From a virus, in the IMG/VR virus record IMGVR_UViG_3300009185_000039, positions 1 to 42,598 of that record: 42,598 nt of DNA; one strand, written 5' to 3'. Of the stretch, positions 30,488-38,927 are shown one piece after another (within the stretch, counting starts at the first letter, position 1; every line of letters starts with the position of its first letter). The position numbers and the translations under genes are program-made. Under the pieces are notes generated by a model, which searched no databases, was not told the origin of the DNA, and saw nothing but the letters and a program-made list of their open reading frames with translations.

Positions 30488-32200
30488 ATGGACTCAAGAC
30501 CACGCAACAACAACGGCCAATTCGCTCCCGAGGAAATGAGCGGCGTAGATGCCAACACCACCTCAGCGGCCTACAACCCGCAAATCATTGAGGCGCGTAA
30601 AGCGACCCTCGCCGAGAAACTGCGCCGTGCCATCGGCCTGCGCCGTGGCGTAGAGGAAAGCGTGCCGCAAGAGCAGAAGGTTCTTTCGAGGTTTAACCAC
30701 GGAGGACACGGAGAGCACGGAGGGGTGAAGGAGTTTTCGATTCTTAATAAAATTTCCAATCTCACCGGCATGGCGCAGATCAAGGCCGGGCGCGAAGCGT
30801 TGGATGCAGCGAAATACAACAGGTCGTTGAGGGACGCTTACCGCGCTGATGCCGTCAAGCAGAACAAGTTCCCCTACAGGGATTCTGGCCTTCAGTATAA
30901 GATTGAAAGCGGCATGAGGCATAGGGCTATTGCTCGCGGAACTGATGCTAAGTATGACGTGCGGCGAGCCAGGAAACTCATCAACGAAGGAGTTCGCCGC
31001 CGTAACATTTCGATTGGCGTCGGCGCAGGCGCGGTGGGTGCAGGCGCGGTGGCTGGGTATCTTGCGACGCGCGAGAAAGACCTCTCCGCCAAGCTCCGCT
31101 TGCGCGAGTTGGCTGAATACAAGCCCTCTGAGGAAGCGTTGAGACTTAGGGATGCAACATTGGCTTACAACAAATTTATCGGAGACGAGGAAGATTGGCA
31201 GGCCGCGTCTAACTCTGAAAAGGGGTTGAAGTTGAGAGGCGCTCACGCGGCCGCAAATAATGCGGTGCAGCAAAAGGGTATTCAATCGCAGTGGCATTTG
31301 CCGTTTGGCATCGGCAAAAAGGCAAAGGCGTGGCGTCAATACAATCAAGATATGGATTGGGTGAACAGCCACCTCTCCGCCAAGCTCCGCTTGCGCGAGT
31401 TGGCGCGGCAGGCGGCTTATGATCCCTATGCGGTGCAGGCGCAGCCTCCGGAGCCGGGGCAGACGGGCAGGGATTTTCGCAATGCGGCGCTAGGGATCGG
31501 GGCTTTGGGTGCTGGTGGCGGCGTGGCCTATGCAGGGTTTCGCGGGGCGCAGGCGGCAAAGAGCGCGCAGACGCTCACGGATGATGCGCTCAAGACCTCG
31601 GGCGAGGCTCGTAAGGCCGCTCGCTCGGCGAGGGTTGCTGCGGCGCGAGTGAATCGTGCTGGCAAGGTGATCAAGACGCAACTCACGACCTTCCCGACTT
31701 TCAAGAAGGTGGCGTCCAAGATTTTTGAAGAGGATTTGCAAGGCCTCAAGGAACTCGCTGCGCGAAGCGTGGAGTTGAACTCGATCACCTACCACGAGAC
31801 GAATGCAGATATTTTGCGCCGCAAGGCGCGCGGGCATCGGGAAAAAAGGGATGAATCTACTGGTATGTGGCCGTATGCGGTGGCTGCTCCAGGCATACTG
31901 GCGGCGTCGCCTGCTCTGCGTGCGGAGTCTTCAGGCCGTGTCGCTTCACTTGGCAAAAAGCTCTGGAAGGGTGAGCACGCCGACAATACGGCGCACATTG
32001 GCAATAAGGTGGCGGGGATTCTACGGGCGCACCCCGGCAAGGTCGTGTCGGCCTTGGCTCTGGCTCCTGCTGCCGTGCTGGGCGGGAATCTCGCCTACCA
32101 CACGATTGCCGCCCGCTCGAAAGACAGCGGCGTGAATAAGGAACTCAAGCTAGCGAACGAAATGCGCCGCCAGCGCAACGCGGAGGCGATCAAGAGATGA
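30488..32200 (+). CDS. Cassette and glycine-zipper protein, relative of the 1570-aa product (570 aa)
   Basis: It opens S-R-P-R-N-N-N-G-Q-F-A-P, a pattern common at the N-termini of phage virion proteins. It has a translated family A repeat followed by V-K-E-F-S (about 80), two near-identical S-A-K-L-R-L-R-E-L-A cassettes (near 202 and 300), and L-K-E-L-A-A-R-S-V-E-L (near 420). Gly/Ala hydrophobic segments near 180, 335 and 515 resemble those of the upstream giant. A family B repeat is its 5' leader. A further internal virion precursor is likely. Confidence 0.75.
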   Translation: MDSRPRNNNGQFAPEEMSGVDANTTSAAYNPQIIEARKATLAEKLRRAIGLRRGVEESVPQEQKVLSRFNHGGHGEHGGVKEFSILNKISNLTGMAQIKAGREALDAAKYNRSLRDAYRADAVKQNKFPYRDSGLQYKIESGMRHRAIARGTDAKYDVRRARKLINEGVRRRNISIGVGAGAVGAGAVAGYLATREKDLSAKLRLRELAEYKPSEEALRLRDATLAYNKFIGDEEDWQAASNSEKGLKLRGAHAAANNAVQQKGIQSQWHLPFGIGKKAKAWRQYNQDMDWVNSHLSAKLRLRELARQAAYDPYAVQAQPPEPGQTGRDFRNAALGIGALGAGGGVAYAGFRGAQAAKSAQTLTDDALKTSGEARKAARSARVAAARVNRAGKVIKTQLTTFPTFKKVASKIFEEDLQGLKELAARSVELNSITYHETNADILRRKARGHREKRDESTGMWPYAVAAPGILAASPALRAESSGRVASLGKKLWKGEHADNTAHIGNKVAGILRAHPGKVVSALALAPAAVLGGNLAYHTIAARSKDSGVNKELKLANEMRRQRNAEAIKR

Positions 32201-32283
32201 GCATCAAGTCCCGACTTATTCAACTGGCAGTAAGGGCTGAGCAGGAGGTAATGCTGCGGCGCAAGGAACCCCAAAAAAAATAA
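32197..32283 (+). CDS. Tiny coupled ORF (28 aa)
   Basis: M-S-I-K-S-R-L-I-Q-L-A-V-R-A-E-Q-E-V, ending K-E-P-Q-K-K, is a basic amphipathic helix. It overlaps the preceding stop by ATGA and ends 3 bp before the phosphoesterase start, so it fills the gap exactly. Translation is plausible from the overlap, but the function is unknown. Confidence 0.4.
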   Translation: MSIKSRLIQLAVRAEQEVMLRRKEPQKK

Positions 32284-32286
32284 TTT

Positions 32287-33297
32287 ATGAAAAAAACAAC
32301 CCAATGGGGAGCGGTGGCACAGGCCGCGCAGGCGGCGGATCATAAGTCGAAGCTCGACCAGGCCTTAGCCGACCTCGATGCGGAGCGCAAGGCGCACGCG
32401 GAGACGGTGCGGGCGCTGGAGCGGGCGCGCACGGGCACACGCCCGATCGTGAAGGCGAAGCCGACTTCGCCGAAGCCGGGAGCGGGTGATGTTGTTGAAG
32501 TGATTTTTTCGGATGTGCATGGGAACAAGCATGACCCAGCGGCCTTCTCGGCTTTTCTGGGCGACTTGAAGACGCTCCGGCCGGATCGCATCGTGATCGG
32601 TGGCGACTTCATCGATTGTGGCGGGTTTCTGGCGGAACACCACACTCTGGGCTATGTGGCTGAGACGGAGGATAGCTACGAGGACGATGTGCGCGTGGCA
32701 AATGACTTGCTCGATGCGGTGATGCACCACTCGGGAGGCTGCTCGGATATTCATTACGTTGAAGGAAATCACGAGTGGCGCGTGGAAAGATGGGCGCTCA
32801 CGCAGCGGCTCGCGCACCACAAGGATATCGACTTACTTCGCCGCACCTTCTGCGCCGAGCATGTGCTGAAGCTCGCGGAGCGCGGCATCAAGTATTACCA
32901 CCAAGGCAAGACGCATGGAGACTGCGATGTGCCAGGGTGGGTGAAGATGGATAAAATGTATTTCGTCCACAAGATCTCCAACGCTCGCGATGCGGCGGAT
33001 GTGGCGATGAGCAAGGCGGGGGGCAATATCTGCTACTTTGACACGCACCGCGCGAGTTTTAAGCCTAAGAACATTCCTGGGCTGGGGCTGATCTCCGCAT
33101 GGAACCCCGGCTGCCTGTGCAAGCGGCAGCCACTCTATGCGAATACGCGCCCGACCGAGTGGACGCATGGCTACTTGATCCGCTTTATTTCCCGCAAGAC
33201 CGGCGCGTTCCAGATGATCAATGTCACGATCAACGACGGCGTGAGTTATGCGGGGATGCTGCTCAAGGGCAGTGAACAGAAAAAATCTAACACCTAA
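32287..33297 (+). CDS. Calcineurin-like metallophosphoesterase (336 aa)
   Basis: After a coiled-coil N-terminus (about 20-55) the phosphoesterase motifs appear in order: F-S-D-V-H-G-N (74-80), G-G-D-F-I-D, E-G-N-H-E-W-R, and a late D-T-H-R-A-S metal ligand segment. The substrate could be DNA or RNA ends, nucleotides or cyclic nucleotides. Phages use such enzymes for DNA metabolism or to defeat nucleotide-signal defences. It is placed in the head operon between internal proteins and the protease. Confidence 0.85.
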   Translation: MKKTTQWGAVAQAAQAADHKSKLDQALADLDAERKAHAETVRALERARTGTRPIVKAKPTSPKPGAGDVVEVIFSDVHGNKHDPAAFSAFLGDLKTLRPDRIVIGGDFIDCGGFLAEHHTLGYVAETEDSYEDDVRVANDLLDAVMHHSGGCSDIHYVEGNHEWRVERWALTQRLAHHKDIDLLRRTFCAEHVLKLAERGIKYYHQGKTHGDCDVPGWVKMDKMYFVHKISNARDAADVAMSKAGGNICYFDTHRASFKPKNIPGLGLISAWNPGCLCKRQPLYANTRPTEWTHGYLIRFISRKTGAFQMINVTINDGVSYAGMLLKGSEQKKSNT

Positions 33298-33303
33298 AAT
33301 CCT

Positions 33304-33792
33304 ATGGCAAACCTCTGGCAACGCATCGTGAAGCAGCAAATGGTCGAGGAGCATGAGAATGATCCGAAATACCAATGGGAAACCTATGCCAAAGTGGGTT
33401 GGCATAAGCGCGAGCAGGTGGCGGAGGCTCTGGACTGTCATGAGGATAAAGTGCAAAGCGTGCTCAAGAGTGCCATCGCCTCAAAGAAGATCGAGCGGCG
33501 CGACATACCGATCTGGTGCAAGCTCAACAAGGAGCTAATCAAGATCGTGGCCTACCGCGAAAAGGGCAAACACACCGACCCGAAGGAGGAGAAGCCTGTG
33601 AAGTCCAAACCTGCCAAGGGCAGCAAGCGCCCCAAGCCGGTAGCGGGTATGGCGGTGCGTGCGCGCAATGGCAACTTCGGGAAGATCGCCGAAGTGCGTG
33701 CGGGCCGTATGAAGGTCGAGTGGGATAGCGGTAAGGTCACGCAGCCTGCCGTGAAGGCGATCGCCAAGGGCGACATTTATCTGGAGTTTTAG
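33304..33792 (+). CDS. Hypothetical protein, winged-helix-like head and small beta domain (162 aa)
   Basis: The N-terminal half (W-H-K-R-E-Q-V-A-E-A-L-D-C-H-E-D-K-V-Q-S-V-L) reads like a small helix-turn-helix. A Lys/Pro linker follows, then a KOW/SH3-like C-terminus (G-M-A-V-R-A-R-N-G-N-F-G-K-I-A-E-V). Nucleic-acid binding is a reasonable guess. It lies 2 bp before the next gene. Confidence 0.65.
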   Translation: MANLWQRIVKQQMVEEHENDPKYQWETYAKVGWHKREQVAEALDCHEDKVQSVLKSAIASKKIERRDIPIWCKLNKELIKIVAYREKGKHTDPKEEKPVKSKPAKGSKRPKPVAGMAVRARNGNFGKIAEVRAGRMKVEWDSGKVTQPAVKAIAKGDIYLEF

Positions 33793-33794
33793 CT

Positions 33795-34037
33795 ATGGCA
33801 GCGAAGCGCCAGCGCGAAAAGTGCGAGAGCCGCGCGGAGGTGGTGGAGCGCGTGGAGCGTATGCTGGCCGAGCACTTTGATGCGGGTGTGGGTATGGTTT
33901 CGTGGGCTGAGGATGGGGAAACGCAATATCTCACGCTCAAATTTGGCAATTCCTTTGCCGTGGAGGGCATGAGCGAGCAGTTGCCGATGTGTCTGGAGAT
34001 GCGTGACGAGGATGATGACGAAGAGGATGAGGACTGA
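33795..34037 (+). CDS. Small acidic-tailed protein (80 aa)
   Basis: The basic N-terminus (A-A-K-R-Q-R-E-K) leads into a helix (V-V-E-R-V-E-R-M-L-A) and strands, ending in an Asp/Glu tail (D-E-D-D-D-E-E-D-E-D). It precedes the protease-scaffold gene. No family was recognised. Confidence 0.65.
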   Translation: MAAKRQREKCESRAEVVERVERMLAEHFDAGVGMVSWAEDGETQYLTLKFGNSFAVEGMSEQLPMCLEMRDEDDDEEDED

Positions 34038-34060
34038 TTGTTGACGCTGCGCCGTGAGGC

Positions 34061-35377
34061 ATGGCGACGACGGCAAATCTTAAAGAATTTTACACCCCTT
34101 ATAACTGCGCGCAGAAGGTGGACGCTCTCAATGGCGTGATCCACGGCGTGGCGGTGATCACCAGCGGCGTGAAGGCACGCGGGCACGATCTGGAGGTGGA
34201 TGCGAAGACGCTCAACCAGATCAAGGAATGTGCCGAAAAGCTCGGCACGGTGCCGGTGAAATGGAACCACCGCACAGGCGCGGATGCCGTAAATGGCTAC
34301 TTGGATAATTTCCGCATCGAGGCCGCGAAGCTCCTCGGGGATTGGCATCTTCTCAAGAGCCACGACCGCTTTGCCCAGGCCATCGAAATGGCCGAGCGCA
34401 TGCCAGGAAATGTGGGCCTCTCGGCGGCATTCATGGGCGAGGACGAGATGGAGAACGGGCAAAAGAAAGCCCGCTGCTCGGAGTTGATCAGCGTCGATCT
34501 GGTGGCAAATCCCGCCGCGAATCCCTCCGGCCTTTTTGAAGCAAAACTTCCTGCCGCCCCCACCGAATTCGCGGGGTCAGTTGACACGCGAGCAATGGGC
34601 GAACCTTTTATGGACAACCAAAACAACCAAGCAAGTGCCGCCGCTGAGCCCTCCATGGGCGATCTTCTGGCTGCTATCCAAAACCTCACCGAGCGCGTTG
34701 CCGCACAGGATGAGACCATCGCGGCTCTTTCGCAAGAGGGTGCCGAAAACGACAACGAAATTTCCCTGGAAGAGATCATGGATCTCTCGCAGGAAGATAT
34801 CGCCGCCCTCGTCCAAGCTGGCGAGATCAGTGAGGAAGATGCCGCTGGCATCCACGCCTACCAAGCCGAAGTCATCGCTGCTATCGAAGCCGATGAAGCT
34901 GGCGAGCAGGGCGAAGGCAACGAGCCTGCTGGCGAACTCGCCGGTGCAGGAGTCGAAAGCTCCACAGGCGGCTCCGAGGGCACTGCTCTCTCCGCTCTCC
35001 AAAAACAAGTCCGTGAACTCTCGGCCCGCTTCGAACGCGAAGACGCCGCCGCTGAGAACAACGAGATCTCACATTATTTCTCCACCATCGAAGGCAACAT
35101 GACCCAACTCGCCGCCGAGCGCGCCGAGCTGAAGGAATTTGCCGACAAGCTCGCCGCTGAAAACGACGCGCTTCGCAACGCACTCAAAACTGGCATCCGC
35201 CCGCTGGCATTCAGCGCCGAGGGAGCCGTGCTCAGTGGCAAAAACGGGGAACTCCATGAGTTCGAATCCCGTGTGCAGAACCACAAGAGCCAAGGCAAGA
35301 CACATGCCCAGGCCGTGATGCTCGCCCACAAGGAAAATCCTGAAGCGCACCAAGACTGGATCCGCAACCAGGGCTAA
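34061..35377 (+). CDS. Prohead protease fused to capsid scaffold (438 aa)
   Basis: Residues 1-160 fit a phage prohead serine protease: V-K-W-N-H (His70), G-L-S-A-A-F (Ser121) and E-L-I-S-V-D-L-V-A-N-P-A-A-N-P (141-155). The rest is a Gln/Glu/Ala-rich, largely helical scaffold with an acidic middle, ending in a small basic domain. Candidate cleavage or leader motifs L-K-E-F (7-10), P-T-E-F-A (about 167), L-K-E-F-A (about 357) and L-H-E-F (about 397) occur in it, consistent with self-processing. It lies directly upstream of the decoration and capsid genes. The ATG at 34061 follows a GTTGAC element by 20 bp. Confidence 0.82.
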   Translation: MATTANLKEFYTPYNCAQKVDALNGVIHGVAVITSGVKARGHDLEVDAKTLNQIKECAEKLGTVPVKWNHRTGADAVNGYLDNFRIEAAKLLGDWHLLKSHDRFAQAIEMAERMPGNVGLSAAFMGEDEMENGQKKARCSELISVDLVANPAANPSGLFEAKLPAAPTEFAGSVDTRAMGEPFMDNQNNQASAAAEPSMGDLLAAIQNLTERVAAQDETIAALSQEGAENDNEISLEEIMDLSQEDIAALVQAGEISEEDAAGIHAYQAEVIAAIEADEAGEQGEGNEPAGELAGAGVESSTGGSEGTALSALQKQVRELSARFEREDAAAENNEISHYFSTIEGNMTQLAAERAELKEFADKLAAENDALRNALKTGIRPLAFSAEGAVLSGKNGELHEFESRVQNHKSQGKTHAQAVMLAHKENPEAHQDWIRNQG

Positions 35378-35399
35378 CTCAACCAAAGGAAAAAATACT

Positions 35400-35759
35400 A
35401 TGAACTTCAACACAGTTGTTTCTCTCCCTGCCGCAGTTGATCTGACTGGCAAAGAGCACGTCTCACTCAAACTCACAGCTACCGGCGTGGATATCGCCGG
35501 AGCCTCCGACACCGTGATCGGCACGCTCCTTCGCGGGGCCGCCATCAACAAGGCGGCAGATGTCTTCCTCAGCAAGGGGAACGGCCTCCGCTACGTCCAA
35601 GTCGGCAATGCCACAGCGATCCCTATGGGCAGCCTTCTGGAGCAAGCGGCAAGCGGCACTTATGTGCTCAAGACCACTGGCGCTACCGCTGGCTACGCCG
35701 TCGAGGCAGCGCCCGCAGGCAGTAATGGGGGCGGCATGATCCGCGCCATCATCCTCTAA
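35400..35759 (+). CDS. Probable head decoration protein (119 aa)
   Basis: This is a small Ala/Gly/Thr-rich beta protein (V-S-L-K-L-T-A-T-G-V-D-I-A and G-L-R-Y-V-Q-V-G-N-A-T-A-I-P) between the protease-scaffold and capsid genes, the usual place for capsid-stabilising decoration proteins. An AAAGGA ribosome site stands 11 bp before the ATG. The family assignment rests on size and position. Confidence 0.65.
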   Translation: MNFNTVVSLPAAVDLTGKEHVSLKLTATGVDIAGASDTVIGTLLRGAAINKAADVFLSKGNGLRYVQVGNATAIPMGSLLEQAASGTYVLKTTGATAGYAVEAAPAGSNGGGMIRAIIL

Positions 35760-35788
35760 AAATCAACACTCAATAGAAGACAACGATT

Positions 35789-36745
35789 ATGGCATACAAT
35801 ACTAACGATTCCGTTCCACGGACAGACATCTCCACACTTTTGATGGAGGCAGTCCACCAGGAAAAACACTTCGTCGCCTCCAGCCTCCTGCCCATTTACG
35901 GCAGCGAGCGTGAGGTCGGACGCTATCCGAAATTCCGCATCGGCAAGGGCGAACTCTTGAAAAAAGAGAGCCAAAAGCGCGGAGCCACCGGCACCTACAA
36001 CGAAAGCGAAGAGCAATTCGAGTGGGACAGCTACCAGACCGTTGAATACGGGCACGAAAAGCGCGTGGACGATGTCGTCCGCAAACAAATGCGCGATTTC
36101 TTCGACTCCGATATGGTCACGGCCAAGTTCTGCATGAACAAACTCATGCTCGACTACGAAGTGGAAGCTGCCGCTGCGATCATGGATCCTTCCGTGTTCA
36201 CGGCAAGCGCCGCAGGCACAGCCTACACCGAAGCGAACCTCGCTACGATGGACTTCCCTGCCGACTTGAACGCCACGATCGAAGCCCTCACCCTAAATGG
36301 TGAAGAGCCGAACACGATGGTTATCAGCCTCTCGGTCTATAATCGCCTGAAGCGCTCCAAGCTGCTCCAGACCTACCTCTACGGCCACTTGAACACAACC
36401 CAAGGCGGATCGAACATTACCCCAAACCTCATTGCCGAGGCCTTTGGCATCCCGAATATCGTGGTCGCCAAGAAGTCCTACGACAACGCGATCAAGGGCA
36501 AGACGAATGTCGTTCCTGTATGGGGCAATAGCTATGTCTGGCTCGGCGAAGTGCAAGGCGGCGACTTCATGAACGGCGGCTGCGGTCGCACGATCATCTG
36601 GGATGCCGACAGCGAAGGCGGCCTCTTCACCACGGATCAATACCGCGACGAGCCTCGTCGTGGCGACAAGATCCGCGTGCGCAGCAATCGCGTGATCAAG
36701 ATCGTGAACCCGAACTCGGGCCGACTCATCGGAACCGGACTCTAA
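35789..36745 (+). CDS. Major capsid protein (318 aa)
   Basis: The N-terminal V-P-R-T-D-I-S-T-L-L-M-E-A and F-V-A-S-S-L-L-P-I-Y, then F-E-W-D-S-Y-Q-T-V-E-Y-G-H-E-K, are typical of an HK97-fold coat protein N-arm and E-loop. The G-I-P-N-I-V-V-A-K-K-S-Y, W-G-N-S-Y-V-W-L-G-E and I-K-I-V-N-P-N-S-G segments fit the P-domain and C-terminal strands. It follows protease-scaffold and decoration genes in the standard order. Confidence 0.88.
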   Translation: MAYNTNDSVPRTDISTLLMEAVHQEKHFVASSLLPIYGSEREVGRYPKFRIGKGELLKKESQKRGATGTYNESEEQFEWDSYQTVEYGHEKRVDDVVRKQMRDFFDSDMVTAKFCMNKLMLDYEVEAAAAIMDPSVFTASAAGTAYTEANLATMDFPADLNATIEALTLNGEEPNTMVISLSVYNRLKRSKLLQTYLYGHLNTTQGGSNITPNLIAEAFGIPNIVVAKKSYDNAIKGKTNVVPVWGNSYVWLGEVQGGDFMNGGCGRTIIWDADSEGGLFTTDQYRDEPRRGDKIRVRSNRVIKIVNPNSGRLIGTGL

Positions 36746-36850
36746 GGAAAAGTATGAAGGAGGAAGGATGAAGTAGGAAACTGCTGAGTCCTTCCTCTTT
36801 TTTTTGATTAACCACAGAGGACACAGAGAACACAGAGGAAGAGAATTTTT

Positions 36851-37744
36851 ATGAAAAGATTACATGAGTTCACTTCTCCGCTTGGAGAATTTAACAAAGC
36901 CTATGCTCAAGAGGAAGAGAATGCTCGGGCGGCTGCCAGATTGGCTCGGTTGAATTATCGGAACGGCAAACGAGAATACAAATACATCAAACAAGGTGTT
37001 TCAGATAACCCTGCTATCGCTGACTTGCAGCAAAAATTGCACGATGAAAGCTATGTAAGGCGCGGGGCTGGCCTTGGATTGCTGGGTGGTGCTGCCGCTG
37101 GGGCGGGCGGTTTTGCTCGCGGCGGAGTTCCTGGAATGCTTTTGGGAAGTGCAGTTGGCGGTTTGCTGGGTGCGTATGGAGGAGTGCAAGTCGGCGGTCG
37201 CATCCGTAAAAACAAAGACAAAAATCTATCTGCCAACCTCAAGCCTGCTCTCCGCGAGCTGGCGGCTCGCAGCGAGGCGATCACGGAATTCGCCATGGTG
37301 CGTGATGCCAATGGCCAGTTTGTCGAGGTCGAGGACGAAGGCGGCATGGGTATGGGCACGGCGGTCAAAGCCGGGGCAGGTGCTGCTGCTCTCGGCGGCG
37401 CAGGCTACGGAGCCTATCGAGCCGACAGGGCGATCATGGGTAAATACGGAAAGCAGGGGCTTATTGAAAACATGGATTCGCGCAACCTGCCTTCAGCCTA
37501 CGCAGGCACAACCGCTGCTGGAACAGGAGCCGCTACTCGCGGCCAAGCCTACCGCTCCGCGCTCAAAGATATTGGCAACTCTGCCACAAGCCGAGTTAGC
37601 CAAGGGTGGGCTGCGGGCAATGCTGCCTACAACGCAGCGGGTCGCCGCGCCAGTGCGGCTTTGCCAGTAGAGGCCAGTGGCTTTGGGGCTAAGCTCCTTC
37701 GCGGAATTCGCAAGGGACTGAGCGTGGCAACCAAAATGGCTTAA
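36851..37744 (+). CDS. Cassette-led glycine-zipper protein (297 aa)
   Basis: It starts M-K-R-L-H-E-F-T-S-P-L-G-E-F-N, very like T4 internal-protein leaders with two x-E-F sites. A Gly/Ala hydrophobic segment (75-118), the cassette S-A-N-L-K-P-A-L-R-E-L-A-A-R-S-E-A-I-T-E-F-A (about 128-149) and a second Gly/Ala segment follow. The cassette is nearly identical to that in the 298-aa gene. AGAGGAAGAG forms a ribosome site. Probably an internal head protein processed by the prohead protease. Confidence 0.7.
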   Translation: MKRLHEFTSPLGEFNKAYAQEEENARAAARLARLNYRNGKREYKYIKQGVSDNPAIADLQQKLHDESYVRRGAGLGLLGGAAAGAGGFARGGVPGMLLGSAVGGLLGAYGGVQVGGRIRKNKDKNLSANLKPALRELAARSEAITEFAMVRDANGQFVEVEDEGGMGMGTAVKAGAGAAALGGAGYGAYRADRAIMGKYGKQGLIENMDSRNLPSAYAGTTAAGTGAATRGQAYRSALKDIGNSATSRVSQGWAAGNAAYNAAGRRASAALPVEASGFGAKLLRGIRKGLSVATKMA

Positions 37745-37753
37745 ATAACTTAC

Positions 37754-37824
37754 TGCAGGATGGAGAAACGGTATCTCACGAGGCCCATAACCTTGCGTTC
37801 CGGGTTCGATTCCCGGTCCTGCTA
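37754..37824 (+). tRNA. tRNA-Met (CAU anticodon)
   Basis: The cloverleaf runs: acceptor TGCAGGA/TCCTGCT (pair 1-72 is a U.U mismatch), D stem GAGA/TCTC, anticodon stem CGAGG/CCTTG with loop CCCATAA, variable CGTT, T arm CCGGG-TTCGATT-CCCGG, discriminator A, no encoded CCA. The unpaired 1-72 position is an initiator-like trait, but the anticodon stem lacks three G:C pairs. Position 33 is C instead of U. CAU could also be an Ile tRNA modified to lysidine. Confidence 0.85.
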
Positions 37825-37878
37825 ATTTCCACACCACCACAACCGCTGGCAGGCCGGGCAAAGTCTGCCACTTTTTTT

Positions 37879-38775
37879 ATGATTAACCACAGAGGATACA
37901 GAGAACACGGAGTGAAAGAATTTGCAAAAATCTCTCCGAACAAGGCTGCTTGGGAGGCAGCTTTTGAGCGCGCACGATCCCATGTCTTTGCCGAGAATAT
38001 TGCAAAGCAAGCGAAGGCCAAGCCTGCCGTTCGCAAGCTGCGATCGAACTCGCTTCCTGATGCGGATTGGGCTGGGCCGGGGTGGAAAGTCTTTAAGCCT
38101 TCTTCGTCTGAGATGCGGTCATCGTTGCCTCGGCAATCGGGCGCGGCGTGGCTCATGTCAGCCAACCTCAAGCCCGCCTTGCGCGAGCTGGCGGCTCGCA
38201 GTGGGCGGATCGTGGAGTTTGGACATAGCGAGGCCGAAGATGCGGTGATTGCGGCTTTGAAGGCTGCGGCGAGCGCGGATGAGACACCTGCGCAGCGGGC
38301 GATGCTGCTCAAGCGCGGCCTTATCGAGATGGTGAAGGGCCAACTGGTGATCAACGAGCGCGGCTATGACATGATGAAGAAGGCAGGCGTGCCGCCGAAG
38401 CTGACTCCCGAGGAACGCCGCGAAGAGATCATGGGGACTGAGGAAGAGAAACGGCTTTCCAGGTTTAACCACGGAGAGCACGGAGGACACGGAGTGGAAT
38501 TTGCGCGGGGGGATTATGCTCTCGCTTCAGCAGAGGGTGTTTTATCAAAACTTAACCCGGCCTTTAGCTTGGCGCGCTCGCGGAGCCTGACATTAGGTGG
38601 GGCGAAAGCGGTTGCGGCGCGGGTGCCGAGGCGCGGAACTGCCGAGGTAAAAAAACTTGCCGATGCGGTGCGGTGGCATCGGAATAATAGTAAGCTGGCC
38701 CTTAAAAACCTTCCGCACAATGTAAATTCAGAGCAAGGGATTTTTGAGAAAATATACGAAGGCTATCCTTATTAA
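37879..38775 (+). CDS. Cassette-led hypothetical protein (298 aa)
   Basis: The start codon and first residues (I-N-H-R-G-Y-R-E-H-G) come from a family A repeat, followed directly by V-K-E-F-A-K-I-S. A second cassette S-A-N-L-K-P-A-L-R-E-L-A-A-R-S-G-R-I-V-E-F-G is near 95-116. A translated repeat plus V-E-F-A-R-G-D is near 195-210. The region between is helical (residues 120-190). It shares its cassette with the 297-aa gene across the tRNA. The function is unknown; a virion-associated precursor is likely. Confidence 0.65.
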   Translation: MINHRGYREHGVKEFAKISPNKAAWEAAFERARSHVFAENIAKQAKAKPAVRKLRSNSLPDADWAGPGWKVFKPSSSEMRSSLPRQSGAAWLMSANLKPALRELAARSGRIVEFGHSEAEDAVIAALKAAASADETPAQRAMLLKRGLIEMVKGQLVINERGYDMMKKAGVPPKLTPEERREEIMGTEEEKRLSRFNHGEHGGHGVEFARGDYALASAEGVLSKLNPAFSLARSRSLTLGGAKAVAARVPRRGTAEVKKLADAVRWHRNNSKLALKNLPHNVNSEQGIFEKIYEGYPY

Positions 38776-38798
38776 GAGTTCTCCCTCCGTGTCTTCAT

Positions 38799-38927
38799 CC
38801 GGCGGGGCAGCGAGGGCACTACGCCACTCAGTCGTAGCCTGGGGCGGGTCGATGTTTGGTCGGCCCTGACTTGCTGAAAAAGTGCAAGGAAGCGCATCGG
38901 GCAGGTGAGCGACCTGGCCCCCGTCGG
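38799..38927. ncRNA. Candidate multibranched structured RNA
   Basis: A closing helix CCGGCGGGG (38799-38807) pairs with CCCCGTCGG (38919-38927), with one G.U. Inside are four hairpins: CTACG/CGTAG (38819-38837), GGGTCGAT/GTCGGCCC (38846-38866, three G.U), CTTGC/GCAAG (38870-38888) and CAGGT/ACCTG (38902-38916). The gene-free gap 38776-39091 also has a family B repeat. No known family was recognised and the strand is undecided. Confidence 0.5.
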
